Positions 49,898-58,429 of a stretch of DNA of 64,000 nt are shown here, one piece after another. The stretch covers positions 62,001-126,000 of the forward strand of contig JAEZQY010000005.1 of the NCBI GenBank assembly GCA_023441055.1, given 5' to 3'. The notes beneath the pieces were generated by a model, which was not told the origin of the DNA, ran no database searches, and saw nothing but the letters and a program-made list of their open reading frames with translations. A program made the translations under genes and the position numbers. Positions within the stretch are counted from its first letter, which is position 1, and the number at the start of each line of letters is the position of its first letter. The DNA is from Bacillota bacterium (GTDB taxonomy: Bacteria > Bacillota > Bacilli > Paenibacillales > UBA4045).

Positions 49898-50902
49898 ATG
49901 GCGATCGGTCAATTGATGAAGCACAGACAACTCGGTCTATCCGATGAACAAGCACTTGACATGTACCGGACGATGCTGCTCGCTCGCAGGTTCGATGAGC
50001 GTGCATTAGTGCTGCAACGCGCCGGCAAGATTAACTTCCACGTATCGGGCATCGGCCAGGAGGCAGCGCAGGTTGGAGCGGCGTTCGCCTTGCAGAAGGA
50101 GAAGGATTACTTCCTGCCCTATTATCGCGACTATGCGTTCGTGCTGTCGGTGGGCATGACGGTTCGCGACCTGATGCTGTCGATCTTCGCTAAAGCGGAG
50201 GACCCCAATAGCGGCGGAAGACAGATGCCCGGACACTTCGGATATAAGAAATATAACATCGTAACGGGCTCAAGCCCGGTTACAACGCAAGTTCCGCACG
50301 CGGTCGGCTTCGCGCTGGCGGCGAAGATGAAGAAGCAGGACTTCGTCTCCTTCGTCACCTTCGGTGATGGGTCCAGCAATCAGGGCGACTTCCATGAGGG
50401 CTGCAATTTCGCCGGTGTGCATAAGTTGCCTGTAATCTTCATGTGTGAGAATAATCAATATGCGATCTCGATTCCATATCACCGCCAGACTGCGGCAGCT
50501 CGCATCTCTGACCGTGCAGTCGGCTACGGCTTCCCTGGCTATACGGTGGACGGGAACGACGTGCTGGAGATGTACCGGGTTGTTAAGGAAGCGCGCGAGC
50601 GTGCGCAACGCGGCGAAGGACCAACGTTGATCGAGGCACTTGTATACCGCGTATCACCGCACTCCACCTCCGATGATGATATGGTGTATCGGACGCGCGA
50701 GGAAGTTGACCAGCATATTGCGAGTGACGGTATCCCGAAGTTCCGCGCATATCTGGAGGAATGCGGCCTGTGGAATGCGGACAAGGAAGAGGCGTTGCTG
50801 CAGGAATTGAATCAAGAAATCAAGGAAGCGACCGAGTACGGTGATCGAGCGCCGTTCCCTCTACCTGAGGATACCTTGAAGTATGTGTACGCGGAAGAGT
50901 GA
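49898..50902 (+). CDS. bkdAA: Branched-chain keto-acid dehydrogenase E1 alpha
   Basis: A 334-residue thiamine-diphosphate subunit. It decarboxylates keto acids from Val, Ile and Leu to give branched acyl-CoA primers for iso and anteiso fatty acids. The TPP motif GDGSSNQGDFHEGCNFA to ENNQYA is intact. ATG 49898 follows AAGGAGCTG. It is 13 bases before bkdAB. Confidence 0.94.
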   Translation: MAIGQLMKHRQLGLSDEQALDMYRTMLLARRFDERALVLQRAGKINFHVSGIGQEAAQVGAAFALQKEKDYFLPYYRDYAFVLSVGMTVRDLMLSIFAKAEDPNSGGRQMPGHFGYKKYNIVTGSSPVTTQVPHAVGFALAAKMKKQDFVSFVTFGDGSSNQGDFHEGCNFAGVHKLPVIFMCENNQYAISIPYHRQTAAARISDRAVGYGFPGYTVDGNDVLEMYRVVKEARERAQRGEGPTLIEALVYRVSPHSTSDDDMVYRTREEVDQHIASDGIPKFRAYLEECGLWNADKEEALLQELNQEIKEATEYGDRAPFPLPEDTLKYVYAEE

Positions 50903-50915
50903 GGAGGACTAAGCG

Positions 50916-51899
50916 ATGGCGGTTATGACCTATATAGATGCAATTCGTTCCGGTATGCGCGATGAGATGGAGCGTGATGAGGATGTCTTCGTATTAGGGG
51001 AAGACGTCGGGATTAAGGGCGGCGTGTTCGGTACGACGAAGGGGCTGTACGAGCAGTTCGGGGAATACCGCGCGATGGATACCCCGCTGGCCGAGTCAGC
51101 GATCGCCGGTGTGGCAATTGGCGCCGCGATGTACGGCATGAAGCCGATCGCAGAGATGCAGTATTCGGACTTCATGCTGCCAGCGACGAATCAGATCATC
51201 AGTGAGGCGGCGAAGATTCGCTATCGCTCCAACAATGATTGGAGTTGTCCGCTTGTCGTGCGTGCGCCGATCGGCGGGGGTGTGTTCGGTGGACTGTATC
51301 ATTCCCAGTGTCCAGAGTCGATCTTCTTCGGCACGCCGGGGCTGAAGATTGTTGTGCCATCAACCCCATATGATGCTAAGGGGCTGCTCATTGCTGCGAT
51401 ACGGGATCCGGATCCGGTGCTTTATTTTGAACATAAGAAGTGTTACAGAATGATTAGCGGCGAGGTGCCGGACGGTGACTACACGGTGCCGATCGGCAAG
51501 GCGGATGTGAAGCGGGAGGGGACGGATCTTACCGTAATTACGTACGGGCTGACGGTTCACTTCGCGCTGCAGGCGGCGGAGGATCTGGCGAAGGAAGGGT
51601 ATAGCGCACATATTCTCGATCTACGCACGATTCAGCCGCTGGATAATGAAGCGATTCTGGAAGCGACCGCGAAGACGGGCAAGGTGCTGATCCTCCACGA
51701 GGACAACAAGACTGGCGGCGTAGGCGCAGAGGTGTCGGCGATTATCGCGGAGGAGCTGCTATACGATCTGGATGCCCCGATTATGCGAATGGGCGGATAT
51801 GATGTGCCAGCGATGCCGATTAGCCCGCCTATGGAGAAGTTCTTCATGCCGAACAAGGAGAAGGTCCTGGAGGCTATGCTAAAGCTGGCTCGCTATTGA
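50916..51899 (+). CDS. bkdAB: Branched-chain keto-acid dehydrogenase E1 beta
   Basis: A 327-residue subunit that completes the E1 heterotetramer. It contains the family patterns EDVGIKGGVFGTTKGL, DTPLAESAIAGVAIG and LHEDNKTGGVGAEV. Start ATG 50916 follows TGAGGAGG. It lies between bkdAA and bkdB. Confidence 0.95.
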   Translation: MAVMTYIDAIRSGMRDEMERDEDVFVLGEDVGIKGGVFGTTKGLYEQFGEYRAMDTPLAESAIAGVAIGAAMYGMKPIAEMQYSDFMLPATNQIISEAAKIRYRSNNDWSCPLVVRAPIGGGVFGGLYHSQCPESIFFGTPGLKIVVPSTPYDAKGLLIAAIRDPDPVLYFEHKKCYRMISGEVPDGDYTVPIGKADVKREGTDLTVITYGLTVHFALQAAEDLAKEGYSAHILDLRTIQPLDNEAILEATAKTGKVLILHEDNKTGGVGAEVSAIIAEELLYDLDAPIMRMGGYDVPAMPISPPMEKFFMPNKEKVLEAMLKLARY

Positions 51900-51923
51900 G
51901 TTCACGGAGGGAGAGCAATAGAT

Positions 51924-53297
51924 ATGCAAGAATCGACAGTTAGAGGCACCGGGATCCCGATGCCGCAGTTCGCGGAGAGTGTCGTAGAGGCGACGATTGG
52001 CAAGTGGTTGAAGCAGCCAGGTGACCGCATTGAACTGTACGAGCCGCTCTGTGAGGTTGTGACGGATAAAGTAACAGCAGAGCTGCCCTCGACGGTTGAG
52101 GGTGTGCTGCTTGAGATAATTGCCCAAGAGGGCGAGACGGTTGATGTGGGTGCGATTGTCTGTGTAATCGATGAGACTGGGCAGGCTGGGGCGGGTGCTG
52201 CGCCTCAAGCGGGTAGCGGTGTGAGTGCTGGAGCTGTGGCAGTTGCTGATGCTCATGCTGGTGAGAGAGGCTTGGCGAGTGATGGCCGGGATGCCGCAGG
52301 AGATATGAGTCGCCGCTATTCGCCTGCTGTGCGACGGCTGGCGGATGACAATGATATCGATCTGCGTCAGGTGAATGGGACCGGAATCGGCGGGCGCATA
52401 ACCCGTAAGGATGTGCTGGCTGTGCTGGAAGGCGGCGCTGCGATGTCAGCATCTGCAAGTCGACATGCTGCTATGCCGGCATCAGCGGTGCAAGCGGCAG
52501 GAACTGCTGCGCCGGTCGCACCTGTTAGGCAGGAGCGCGTACAGGTCAGCGAGCCGCCGAAGATGCCGCGTATCGAGGTTGAGCCATCTAGAGCAGGTGA
52601 GCGCGAATACTTCATCGATGTGACGCCCATCCGCAAGACGATCGCGAATCGTATGCACCAGAGCACGACAGAAATACCGCATGCCTGGACCTCAATTGAG
52701 GTCGATGTGACGAACCTGGCGCTGCTGCGCAATAAGGTAAAGGATGACTTCAAACGCAATGAAGGTGTTAATCTGACCTATATGGCGTTCCTGATCAAGT
52801 CGGTTGTCAGCGCGATCAAGGACTTCCCTATAATGAACTCTGTGTGGCATCAGGATAAGATTACCGTCAAGCGCGATATTAATATCTCGCTGGCAGTCGG
52901 TACGGAGGATTCCGTTGTGACGCCGGTGATCCAGAATGCCGATCAGAAGAATATTATCGGCATCGCCCGCGAGGTAGAGGACCTGGCCACGCGTACGCGC
53001 GCAGGAAAGCTAAGACCCGGCGATATGACAGGCGGTACGTTCACGATTAACAACACAGGAACGTTCGGCTCGGTGTTGTCTTATCCGATTATCAATTATC
53101 CGCAGGCGGCGATTCTGACCTTCGAATCGATCGTCAAGCGCCCGGTCGTGATCAATGACATGATTGCAGTGCGCTCGATGGTGAACCTGTGTCTATCGTT
53201 CGACCATCGGATTCTAGACGGCATTATATGCGGGCGATTCCATCAGCGGGTGAAGGATAACCTAGAGTCATACGGACCAGATACGAAGCTGTATTAA
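51924..53297 (+). CDS. bkdB: Branched-chain keto-acid dehydrogenase E2 (lipoyl acyltransferase)
   Basis: A 457-residue core subunit with one lipoyl domain (about 5-80, Lys in VVTDKVTAELP), an Ala/Gly-rich linker, a peripheral-subunit-binding domain (about 125-165: SPAVRRLADDNDIDL), a second linker, and the catalytic domain with SFDHRILDG. ATG 51924 follows GGAGGG. The operon ends here at terminators; two hairpins follow. Confidence 0.95.
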   Translation: MQESTVRGTGIPMPQFAESVVEATIGKWLKQPGDRIELYEPLCEVVTDKVTAELPSTVEGVLLEIIAQEGETVDVGAIVCVIDETGQAGAGAAPQAGSGVSAGAVAVADAHAGERGLASDGRDAAGDMSRRYSPAVRRLADDNDIDLRQVNGTGIGGRITRKDVLAVLEGGAAMSASASRHAAMPASAVQAAGTAAPVAPVRQERVQVSEPPKMPRIEVEPSRAGEREYFIDVTPIRKTIANRMHQSTTEIPHAWTSIEVDVTNLALLRNKVKDDFKRNEGVNLTYMAFLIKSVVSAIKDFPIMNSVWHQDKITVKRDINISLAVGTEDSVVTPVIQNADQKNIIGIAREVEDLATRTRAGKLRPGDMTGGTFTINNTGTFGSVLSYPIINYPQAAILTFESIVKRPVVINDMIAVRSMVNLCLSFDHRILDGIICGRFHQRVKDNLESYGPDTKLY

Positions 53298-53315
53298 TTT
53301 AGCGGTGGTGAATAC

Positions 53316-53354
53316 AATAAGGGGTAGGGCTCGCAGGAGCTCTATCCCTTATTC
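53316..53354 (+). terminator. Terminator after bkdB
   Basis: AATAAGGGGTAGGGCTC (53316-53332) pairs with GAGCTCTATCCCTTATT (53337-53353), with G-U pairs, around a four-base loop. Only a weak T tail is present. Confidence 0.75.
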
Positions 53355-53388
53355 TGATTCACCAGCGGCGTAGTCGGCTTAAATGAGC

Positions 53389-53444
53389 GCAGCGGCACTA
53401 CTCTTGCATAGCTTGTTGGTATTATGCAAGAGTAGTGCCGCTGC
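53389..53444. terminator. 22-bp perfect inverted repeat between bkdB and prli42
   Basis: Bases 53389-53410 and 53423-53444 are exact reverse complements over 22 bp, with a 12-base loop. It begins GCAGCGGCACTACTC and ends GAGTAGTGCCGCTGC. It lies between two convergent genes and just past the prli42 stop, so it could terminate from both sides. The stem is longer than a normal terminator and lacks a long T tail. Confidence 0.65.
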
Positions 53445-53451
53445 TTACTGC

Positions 53452-53553
53452 CTAACTGACTAGGAAGCCGATCGTGTACATGACTGTCGATAAGAGCATT
53501 GAGGCGATCATGACGTAGATCACGATCTTCATCCACTTGTTCCTCGTATTCAT
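53452..53553 (-). CDS. prli42: Stressosome membrane miniprotein Prli42-like
   Basis: A 33-residue protein: a basic N-terminus (MNTRNKWMK) and one transmembrane helix (IVIYVMIASMLLSTVMY). Prli42 in Listeria is a miniprotein of about 31 residues that tethers the stressosome protein RsbR to the membrane, and homologues are widespread in Firmicutes. Start ATG at 53553 has GGAGAGG in front. The gene is too short for routine calling and lies in a spacer. Identity is by size, topology and the pattern of the helix. Confidence 0.7.
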   Translation of the reverse strand: MNTRNKWMKIVIYVMIASMLLSTVMYTIGFLVS

Positions 53554-53646
53554 GTTAATCCTCTCCATCTTTTTTGAACTTCTATAATGAATACGATACA
53601 CTGATCTCATGCACAATTCAACCTGAATGAATTGGAGGTTTGACTG

Positions 53647-54822
53647 ATGGTTAATGAGGAACGGCTCGTAGAACAGTTCTTGTCTCTGGTCCGTATCGAC
53701 AGTGAGACGAGGGAGGAAGAGCAGATCAGCGCGGAGTTGAAAAAGTGCTTCTCGGCGCTGGGCTTGACGCTGCAGGAGGATGACGCGATGACGAAGACGG
53801 GCCATGGATCGAACAACCTGATCTTCACGCTGGCCGCGTCTGCGGGCTGCGAGCAGGCAGAGCCGATCTTCTTCACCTCACATATGGATACAGTAGCGCC
53901 TGGCAAGGGCATCCAGCCGCGGCTGGACGATGACGGCTACATTCGCAGTGACGGGACGACGATTCTGGGGGCGGATGATAAGGCGGGATTAGCTGCCATG
54001 CTCGAAGCAATCCGGTTGTTGTCTGAGCATCAGATTGAACATGGCCGCGTGCAATTCGTGATTACGGCTGGCGAGGAATCCGGGCTGGTCGGCGCGCGTG
54101 CGCTCGATGCCAGCAAGCTGGACGCGACATACGGCTACGCGCTCGATTCGAATGGGAGAATCGGTGACATCTGTGTCGCTGCGCCGTCACAGGCGAAGAT
54201 TCATGCGGTGATCATCGGCCGGTCGGCTCACGCTGGTGTGAATCCGGAGGATGGTATTAGCGCGATCCAGATGGCAGGCAAGGCGATCACGCGAATGAAG
54301 CTTGGCCGTATCGATCACGAGACCACAGCGAATATTGGCCGTTTCGCCGGAGGCGGCGCTACTAATATTGTACCGGAGCGTGTGGATATCGACGCAGAGG
54401 CGCGCAGTCTCTCCCAAGAGAAGCTCGAACAGCAGGTGGCGTTGATGAAGCGCGCCTTCGAGGAGACGGCTGCGGAGTTCGGCGGAAGGGCGGAGGTTGC
54501 AAGCGAACTGATCTATCCCGGTTATCGCTATGATGAGACGGATCAGGTCGTCCAGCGCGCGGCCCAAGCGATTAGACGAATCGGGCTGGTACCGAAGCTG
54601 TTCCATTCAGGCGGGGGAAGCGATGCGAATATCTTCAACAGTCTTGGCATCCCTACGGTCAATCTGGCGGTCGGCTATGAGCATATTCACACGACGCAGG
54701 AGCAGATTCCCGTGCAGTCGATTGTGAATCTGACGGAAGTGGTTATCGCGATTATCCGAGCAGCTGCAGAGGAGCGGACGGGGCCGGGATCGGAGCAGGA
54801 TAGTCAGCAAGCGCGTTCTTGA
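53647..54822 (+). CDS. M20 family peptidase (PepT/YqjE-like)
   Basis: A 391-residue zinc aminopeptidase. Ligands are visible: His and Asp in FFTSHMDTVAPG, Asp in GADDKAGLAAML, catalytic Glu in TAGEESGLVGA, and a dimerisation domain in the centre. It most resembles tripeptidase-like YqjE of B. subtilis. ATG 53647 follows GGAGG. Its last 71 bases overlap the mciZ-like gene on the other strand. Confidence 0.9.
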   Translation: MVNEERLVEQFLSLVRIDSETREEEQISAELKKCFSALGLTLQEDDAMTKTGHGSNNLIFTLAASAGCEQAEPIFFTSHMDTVAPGKGIQPRLDDDGYIRSDGTTILGADDKAGLAAMLEAIRLLSEHQIEHGRVQFVITAGEESGLVGARALDASKLDATYGYALDSNGRIGDICVAAPSQAKIHAVIIGRSAHAGVNPEDGISAIQMAGKAITRMKLGRIDHETTANIGRFAGGGATNIVPERVDIDAEARSLSQEKLEQQVALMKRAFEETAAEFGGRAEVASELIYPGYRYDETDQVVQRAAQAIRRIGLVPKLFHSGGGSDANIFNSLGIPTVNLAVGYEHIHTTQEQIPVQSIVNLTEVVIAIIRAAAEERTGPGSEQDSQQARS

Positions 54823-54985
54823 CAGGGGGCTGGTGCTTCGGACTTTCCTTAATAGGCCGGCGATCAAGCCAATCCGCCAAGGTCATCTCAATCGGAGCGG
54901 ATGCGGTGATGCCTTTTAGGTAATGACGAATCTCCCAGCCCTTGCCGGTCAAGCGGATGGAATCAATCTGCAGATAGCATTTCAT
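54752..54985 (-). CDS. mciZ: MciZ-like inhibitor of FtsZ
   Basis: A 77-residue protein whose first 50 residues resemble MciZ of B. subtilis, with the segment IRLTGKGWEIRHYLKG matching its VLVGKAWEIR core, followed by LADWLD. MciZ is a 40-residue mother-cell peptide that caps FtsZ filaments during sporulation. Here the frame continues for a Pro-rich tail, partly within the 3' end of the M20 peptidase gene. It is divergent from nudF, close to its place in B. subtilis. A sigma-E-like pair TCATAGTA (complement of 55023-55030) and CGTATAGAA (complement of 55004-55012) precedes it. Confidence 0.6.
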   Translation of the reverse strand: MKCYLQIDSIRLTGKGWEIRHYLKGITASAPIEMTLADWLDRRPIKESPKHQPPVKNALADYPAPIPAPSAPLQLLG

Positions 54986-55110
54986 GAGGAACAGGACCTC
55001 GCTTTCTATACGATTTATTTTGTACTATGAGACTATGAATGGCGCTTCCGATATATGCTATAGGGCGGCTAATATATTCACGTTCACGATATGAGATACG
55101 AGGAGAAGAG

Positions 55111-55677
55111 ATGATGCGAGAGAATGAGCATGGCAAGCTGTTCGAGGAAGTGACGGTCAGCACGAAGCCGATCTTCGAGGGGAGGGTCATCACGCTGCAG
55201 GTGGATGAGGTTCGTCTGCCAAATGGTGAGATCGCAACTCGAGAGATCGTCCGGCATCCCGGCGCGGTGGGGGTGCTGGCGCTGCATGAGGGCAAGATGC
55301 TCGTGGTCGAGCAGTATCGCAAGCCGCTGGAGAAGAGTCAGGTTGAGATCCCGGCGGGCAAGCTGGATCCCGGGGAGGAGCCGCTGGAGGCGGCTAAGCG
55401 AGAGCTGGAGGAGGAGACGGGCTACCAGGCGGGCACGATTAGGCGCGTCAGCTCCTTCTATACATCGCCTGGCTTCGCGGATGAGCTCCTGCATCTATAC
55501 ATAGCTCAGGATCTGACGCCAGGCGAGGTTCATCTGGACGAGGATGAGTTCCTCGAATGCCAGGCGATTACGCTGGAGGAAGCGCAGCAGCTTATTGAAG
55601 CGAACCGGATCAGCGACGCGAAGACGATACTGGCTGTCTATGCTTGGCAGCTCTATCAGTTGACTGGGAAGATCTGA
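55111..55677 (+). CDS. nudF: ADP-ribose pyrophosphatase
   Basis: A 188-residue Nudix hydrolase that splits ADP-ribose into AMP and ribose 5-phosphate. The Nudix box GKLDPGEEPLEAAKRELEEE with the following TGY is intact and preceded by the QYRKPLEKSQVEIPAG pattern of the ADPR family. ATG 55111 follows GAGGAGAAG; the upstream in-frame start at 55039 lies in the divergent promoter region. It ends 2 bases before the endoQ gene. Confidence 0.94.
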   Translation: MMRENEHGKLFEEVTVSTKPIFEGRVITLQVDEVRLPNGEIATREIVRHPGAVGVLALHEGKMLVVEQYRKPLEKSQVEIPAGKLDPGEEPLEAAKRELEEETGYQAGTIRRVSSFYTSPGFADELLHLYIAQDLTPGEVHLDEDEFLECQAITLEEAQQLIEANRISDAKTILAVYAWQLYQLTGKI

Positions 55678-55679
55678 TC

Positions 55680-56852
55680 ATGCAGACGTATTATGCGGAT
55701 CTGCATGTTCACATAGGGAAGACCGAGGATGGCAGGCCGGTTAAGATCAGCGGCTCCCGCGATCTGACCTTCCGCAATATCGCGGAGGAGGCGTCGGAGC
55801 GCAAGGGAATGGATATCGTCGGCATCATAGACAGTCATTCGCCGTCTGTTCAGCGCGAAATTGAGCATTATCTAGATCGAGGTGAGATGGAGGAGCTGTC
55901 TGGCGGGGGGATCCGCTATCGGCAGGCGACGCTGCTGCTAGGCAGCGAGATTGAGGTTCGCGACCCGGGTCTCGGACCTGCTCATCTGCTCGCCTTCTTC
56001 CCAAGATTCGAGACCATTCAAGCATTCACGGTGTGGATGTCGCGGTATATGAAGAATGTGGAGCTCAGCTCCCAGCGAATCTATGTAACGGCGCGTGAGC
56101 TGCAGGATGAGGTGCTCGGCAGAGGCGGCACACTGATCCCTGCGCACATCTTCACGCCGCATCGCAGCGTGTATGGCAGCTGTGTGGATCGCATGTCGCA
56201 GCTACTCGATATTAGCAGGATCGAGGCGGTCGAGCTTGGACTTAGCGCGGATGCCCAGATGGCCGGATATCTGTCTGAGCTGGATGTGATGACGTTCCTG
56301 ACGAATTCGGATGCGCATTCTCTAGCTAAGATCGGGCGTGAGTATAATGAACTCAGACTGGCTGAGCCCAGCTATGAGGAGGTGTTGAAGGCGATTCGCA
56401 GGCAGGACGGTCGCGCCGTTATCGCGAATTACGGCTTGAATCCGAGGCTCGGCAAGTATCACCGCACCTACTGCGCGTCATGCGGCTCTATACTCGATGA
56501 GGCGCAGATTGTTATCGATCGCTGCGCTTATTGCGGTCACACGAAGCTGGTGCGGGGCGTGCTGGACCGCATCCAGGATATTGCGGATCGGAGCATCCCG
56601 CACTTGCCTGACCATCGCGCCGAGTACCGGTATCAGGTGCCGCTGGAGTACTTCCCAGGTGTCGGTAAGAAGAAGCTGCAGGCGATGCTGTCTCAGCTCG
56701 GTACGGAGATGACGATTCTGCATAAGGCAACGCTCGCGCAATTGGCAGCTGCTGCTGGCGAGGAGACCGCTGCTCTCATCATGAGCGCGAGGGCGGGTGA
56801 ACTGCAGGTGGTCGCGGGCGGCGGTGGAACTTACGGCAAGGTGAAAGGTTAG
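55680..56852 (+). CDS. Endonuclease Q family DNA repair nuclease
   Basis: A 390-residue protein with a PHP metal-dependent domain (DLHVHIG, GIIDSHSP, GSEIEV, PAHIFTPH), a zinc ribbon (CASCGS to CAYCGH, near residues 265-290), and a C-terminal helix-hairpin-helix (YFPGVGKKKLQAML). EndoQ cuts 5' of deaminated bases such as uracil and hypoxanthine. Bacterial members such as YqxK of B. subtilis share this layout. ATG 55680 is 2 bases past nudF, so translation is likely coupled. spoIIM follows. Confidence 0.88.
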   Translation: MQTYYADLHVHIGKTEDGRPVKISGSRDLTFRNIAEEASERKGMDIVGIIDSHSPSVQREIEHYLDRGEMEELSGGGIRYRQATLLLGSEIEVRDPGLGPAHLLAFFPRFETIQAFTVWMSRYMKNVELSSQRIYVTARELQDEVLGRGGTLIPAHIFTPHRSVYGSCVDRMSQLLDISRIEAVELGLSADAQMAGYLSELDVMTFLTNSDAHSLAKIGREYNELRLAEPSYEEVLKAIRRQDGRAVIANYGLNPRLGKYHRTYCASCGSILDEAQIVIDRCAYCGHTKLVRGVLDRIQDIADRSIPHLPDHRAEYRYQVPLEYFPGVGKKKLQAMLSQLGTEMTILHKATLAQLAAAAGEETAALIMSARAGELQVVAGGGGTYGKVKG

Positions 56853-56928
56853 TAGAAAGGTTAATGGCATAGGACTTGTCCTCCCGACATAAGATGGAGT
56901 ATGAATTCGCGAATGGGAGGACGTCTGT

Positions 56929-57576
56929 ATGAGTATCGGTGCCGCGTCGTCAATGCGCTTGTATGCCAAGGAGCATATTCATCTCTATATCTTCATTACG
57001 ATCCTGTTCGTCATGGGCGTCGTATTCGGCGCGCTGATGGTGAATGCGCTGTCGCTCGAGCAGAAGCAGGACCTCGCCAGCTATCTAGGCAGCTTCTTCC
57101 AGACGGTATCGCTGGGGGGCTCCGAGGCTGAGCGTCCGATGCTGATGGAGACATTCGGCATGCACTTCAAGTGGATTGCATTGATCTGGCTGCTAGGCGT
57201 CTCGGTTGTCGGGCTGCCGATCGTGCTGGTGCTTGATTTCATGAAGGGCATGCTGGTCGGCTTCACGGTTGGCATCCTCGTTAGCGAGTATGCGTGGAAG
57301 GGCATGCTGTTCGCGGTCGTCTCTGTTGTGCCGCAGAATATCATAGCCGTGCCGGCCATTATTATCAGCAGCGTCGCGGCAGTCAGCTTCTCCTCCTATC
57401 TGGTGAAGCATCGCTTCCTACGCAAGACGAACGGGTCTGCGACGGGTTATTTTATATCGTATACGAGCATTGTGTTAACCTTGATTACGCTGATGTTCCT
57501 AGTTGCAGCATTCGAGTCTTATGTCTCCCCCAAATTAATCAGTCTAGTTGCTCCATCCTTGGCCGGTAACGCATAA
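56929..57576 (+). CDS. spoIIM: Stage II sporulation protein SpoIIM
   Basis: A 215-residue membrane protein with five predicted transmembrane segments. It forms the DMP complex with SpoIID and SpoIIP, which drives septal thinning and engulfment. It shows the family segments EHIHLYIFITILFVMGVVFGA and RKTNGSATGYFISYT. Start ATG 56929 follows GGGAGG. Upstream CATAAGAT (56888-56895) resembles a sigma-E -10 element, though the -35 is poor. Confidence 0.92.
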   Translation: MSIGAASSMRLYAKEHIHLYIFITILFVMGVVFGALMVNALSLEQKQDLASYLGSFFQTVSLGGSEAERPMLMETFGMHFKWIALIWLLGVSVVGLPIVLVLDFMKGMLVGFTVGILVSEYAWKGMLFAVVSVVPQNIIAVPAIIISSVAAVSFSSYLVKHRFLRKTNGSATGYFISYTSIVLTLITLMFLVAAFESYVSPKLISLVAPSLAGNA

Positions 57577-57606
57577 GCGAGTTGCTGCTTGATGTATGCT
57601 TAGTCG

Positions 57607-57636
57607 TTGACTTTGTGTGCGAAGTCCACCTATAAT
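57607..57636 (+). promoter_or_regulatory. Sigma-A promoter of fur
   Basis: TTGACT (57607-57612), an 18-base spacer, and TATAAT (57631-57636), about 90 bases before the fur start. Confidence 0.75.
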
Positions 57637-57726
57637 GGAATCAAGTGGCGTCAGTGGTCAGCGCGTATCCTGCGGGAGCGTCTCTGATGTTGCACACGGT
57701 AAACTTCGCGGCGCAGGGGGACGAGC

Positions 57727-58188
57727 ATGGAAGCACGTATCGAGAAGATCAAACAACAGCTGCAAGCACAACAATATAAGTTAACGCCCCAGCGCGAAGC
57801 TACGGTGAGAGTGCTGCTAGAGAACGAGCAAGACCATCTCAGCGCGGAAGACGTGTTCATGCTGGTGAAGATGAAATATCCGGATATCGGATTGGCTACG
57901 GTGTATCGCACGCTGGAGCTGCTGAGCGACCTGCATGTTGTCGAGAAGATGAACTTCGGAGACGGCGTCGCCAGATACGATCTGCGCAATGAGAATAACC
58001 GCCATCATCATCACCATCTGATCTGTGTCCAATGCCAATCGGTAGAGGAAATTATGGAGGATTGGCTGGGGCCGCTCGAGGATCGGCTGGAACGTGAATA
58101 TAACTTTACGGTACTGGATCATAGATTGGATTTCCACGGCGTATGCCGGAAGTGTAAAGTGCAAGATGAAGATCAGAGCAGCGAATAA
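57727..58188 (+). CDS. fur: Ferric uptake regulator Fur
   Basis: A 153-residue metal-dependent repressor, closer to B. subtilis Fur than to PerR or Zur (IKQQLQAQQYKLTPQREATVRVL, LATVYRTLELLSDL). It has the His-rich segment NRHHHHHLIC, and two Cys pairs (CVQC and CRKC) for structural zinc. It represses iron uptake genes when iron is bound. ATG 57727 follows a GGGGG run. Its position after spoIIM matches B. subtilis in outline (spoIIM-yqkK-xerD-fur). Confidence 0.92.
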   Translation: MEARIEKIKQQLQAQQYKLTPQREATVRVLLENEQDHLSAEDVFMLVKMKYPDIGLATVYRTLELLSDLHVVEKMNFGDGVARYDLRNENNRHHHHHLICVQCQSVEEIMEDWLGPLEDRLEREYNFTVLDHRLDFHGVCRKCKVQDEDQSSE

Positions 58189-58229
58189 GGCGATACTTGA
58201 TCACCATATCCGCCGCAACGTTAGCAAGA

Positions 58230-58256
58230 ATAGAGATGGCAGATGCCATCTCTTCT
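58230..58256 (+). terminator. Terminator after fur
   Basis: AGAGATGGCA (58232-58241) pairs with TGCCATCTCT (58244-58253); the true loop uses the central bases. A TCTTACTTTT tail follows. Confidence 0.75.
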
Positions 58257-58347
58257 TACTTTTGTACGGCTGCTAAGCAAGTTGCTGCGTATCGGACCTA
58301 TACTACGCAAATAGAGATCAGATCAAAATAAAACAAGAGAAAAAAAG

Positions 58348-58382
58348 AAATCACATCGTCCTCGAGTCTGAAAGCACTTACA
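58348..58382 (+). promoter_or_regulatory. Composite cre-like element before the solute-binding gene
   Basis: AAATCACAT (58348-58356), 12 bases, then TGAAAGCACTTACA (58369-58382). The second part matches a CcpA catabolite-response element with one change. The same two parts at the same spacing occur at 63028-63062 before the permease of this cassette. Confidence 0.6.
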
Positions 58383-58429
58383 CTAACGATGTACAACACA
58401 AATTTGAGAGCTGTAAGGAGAGGGTTAAT

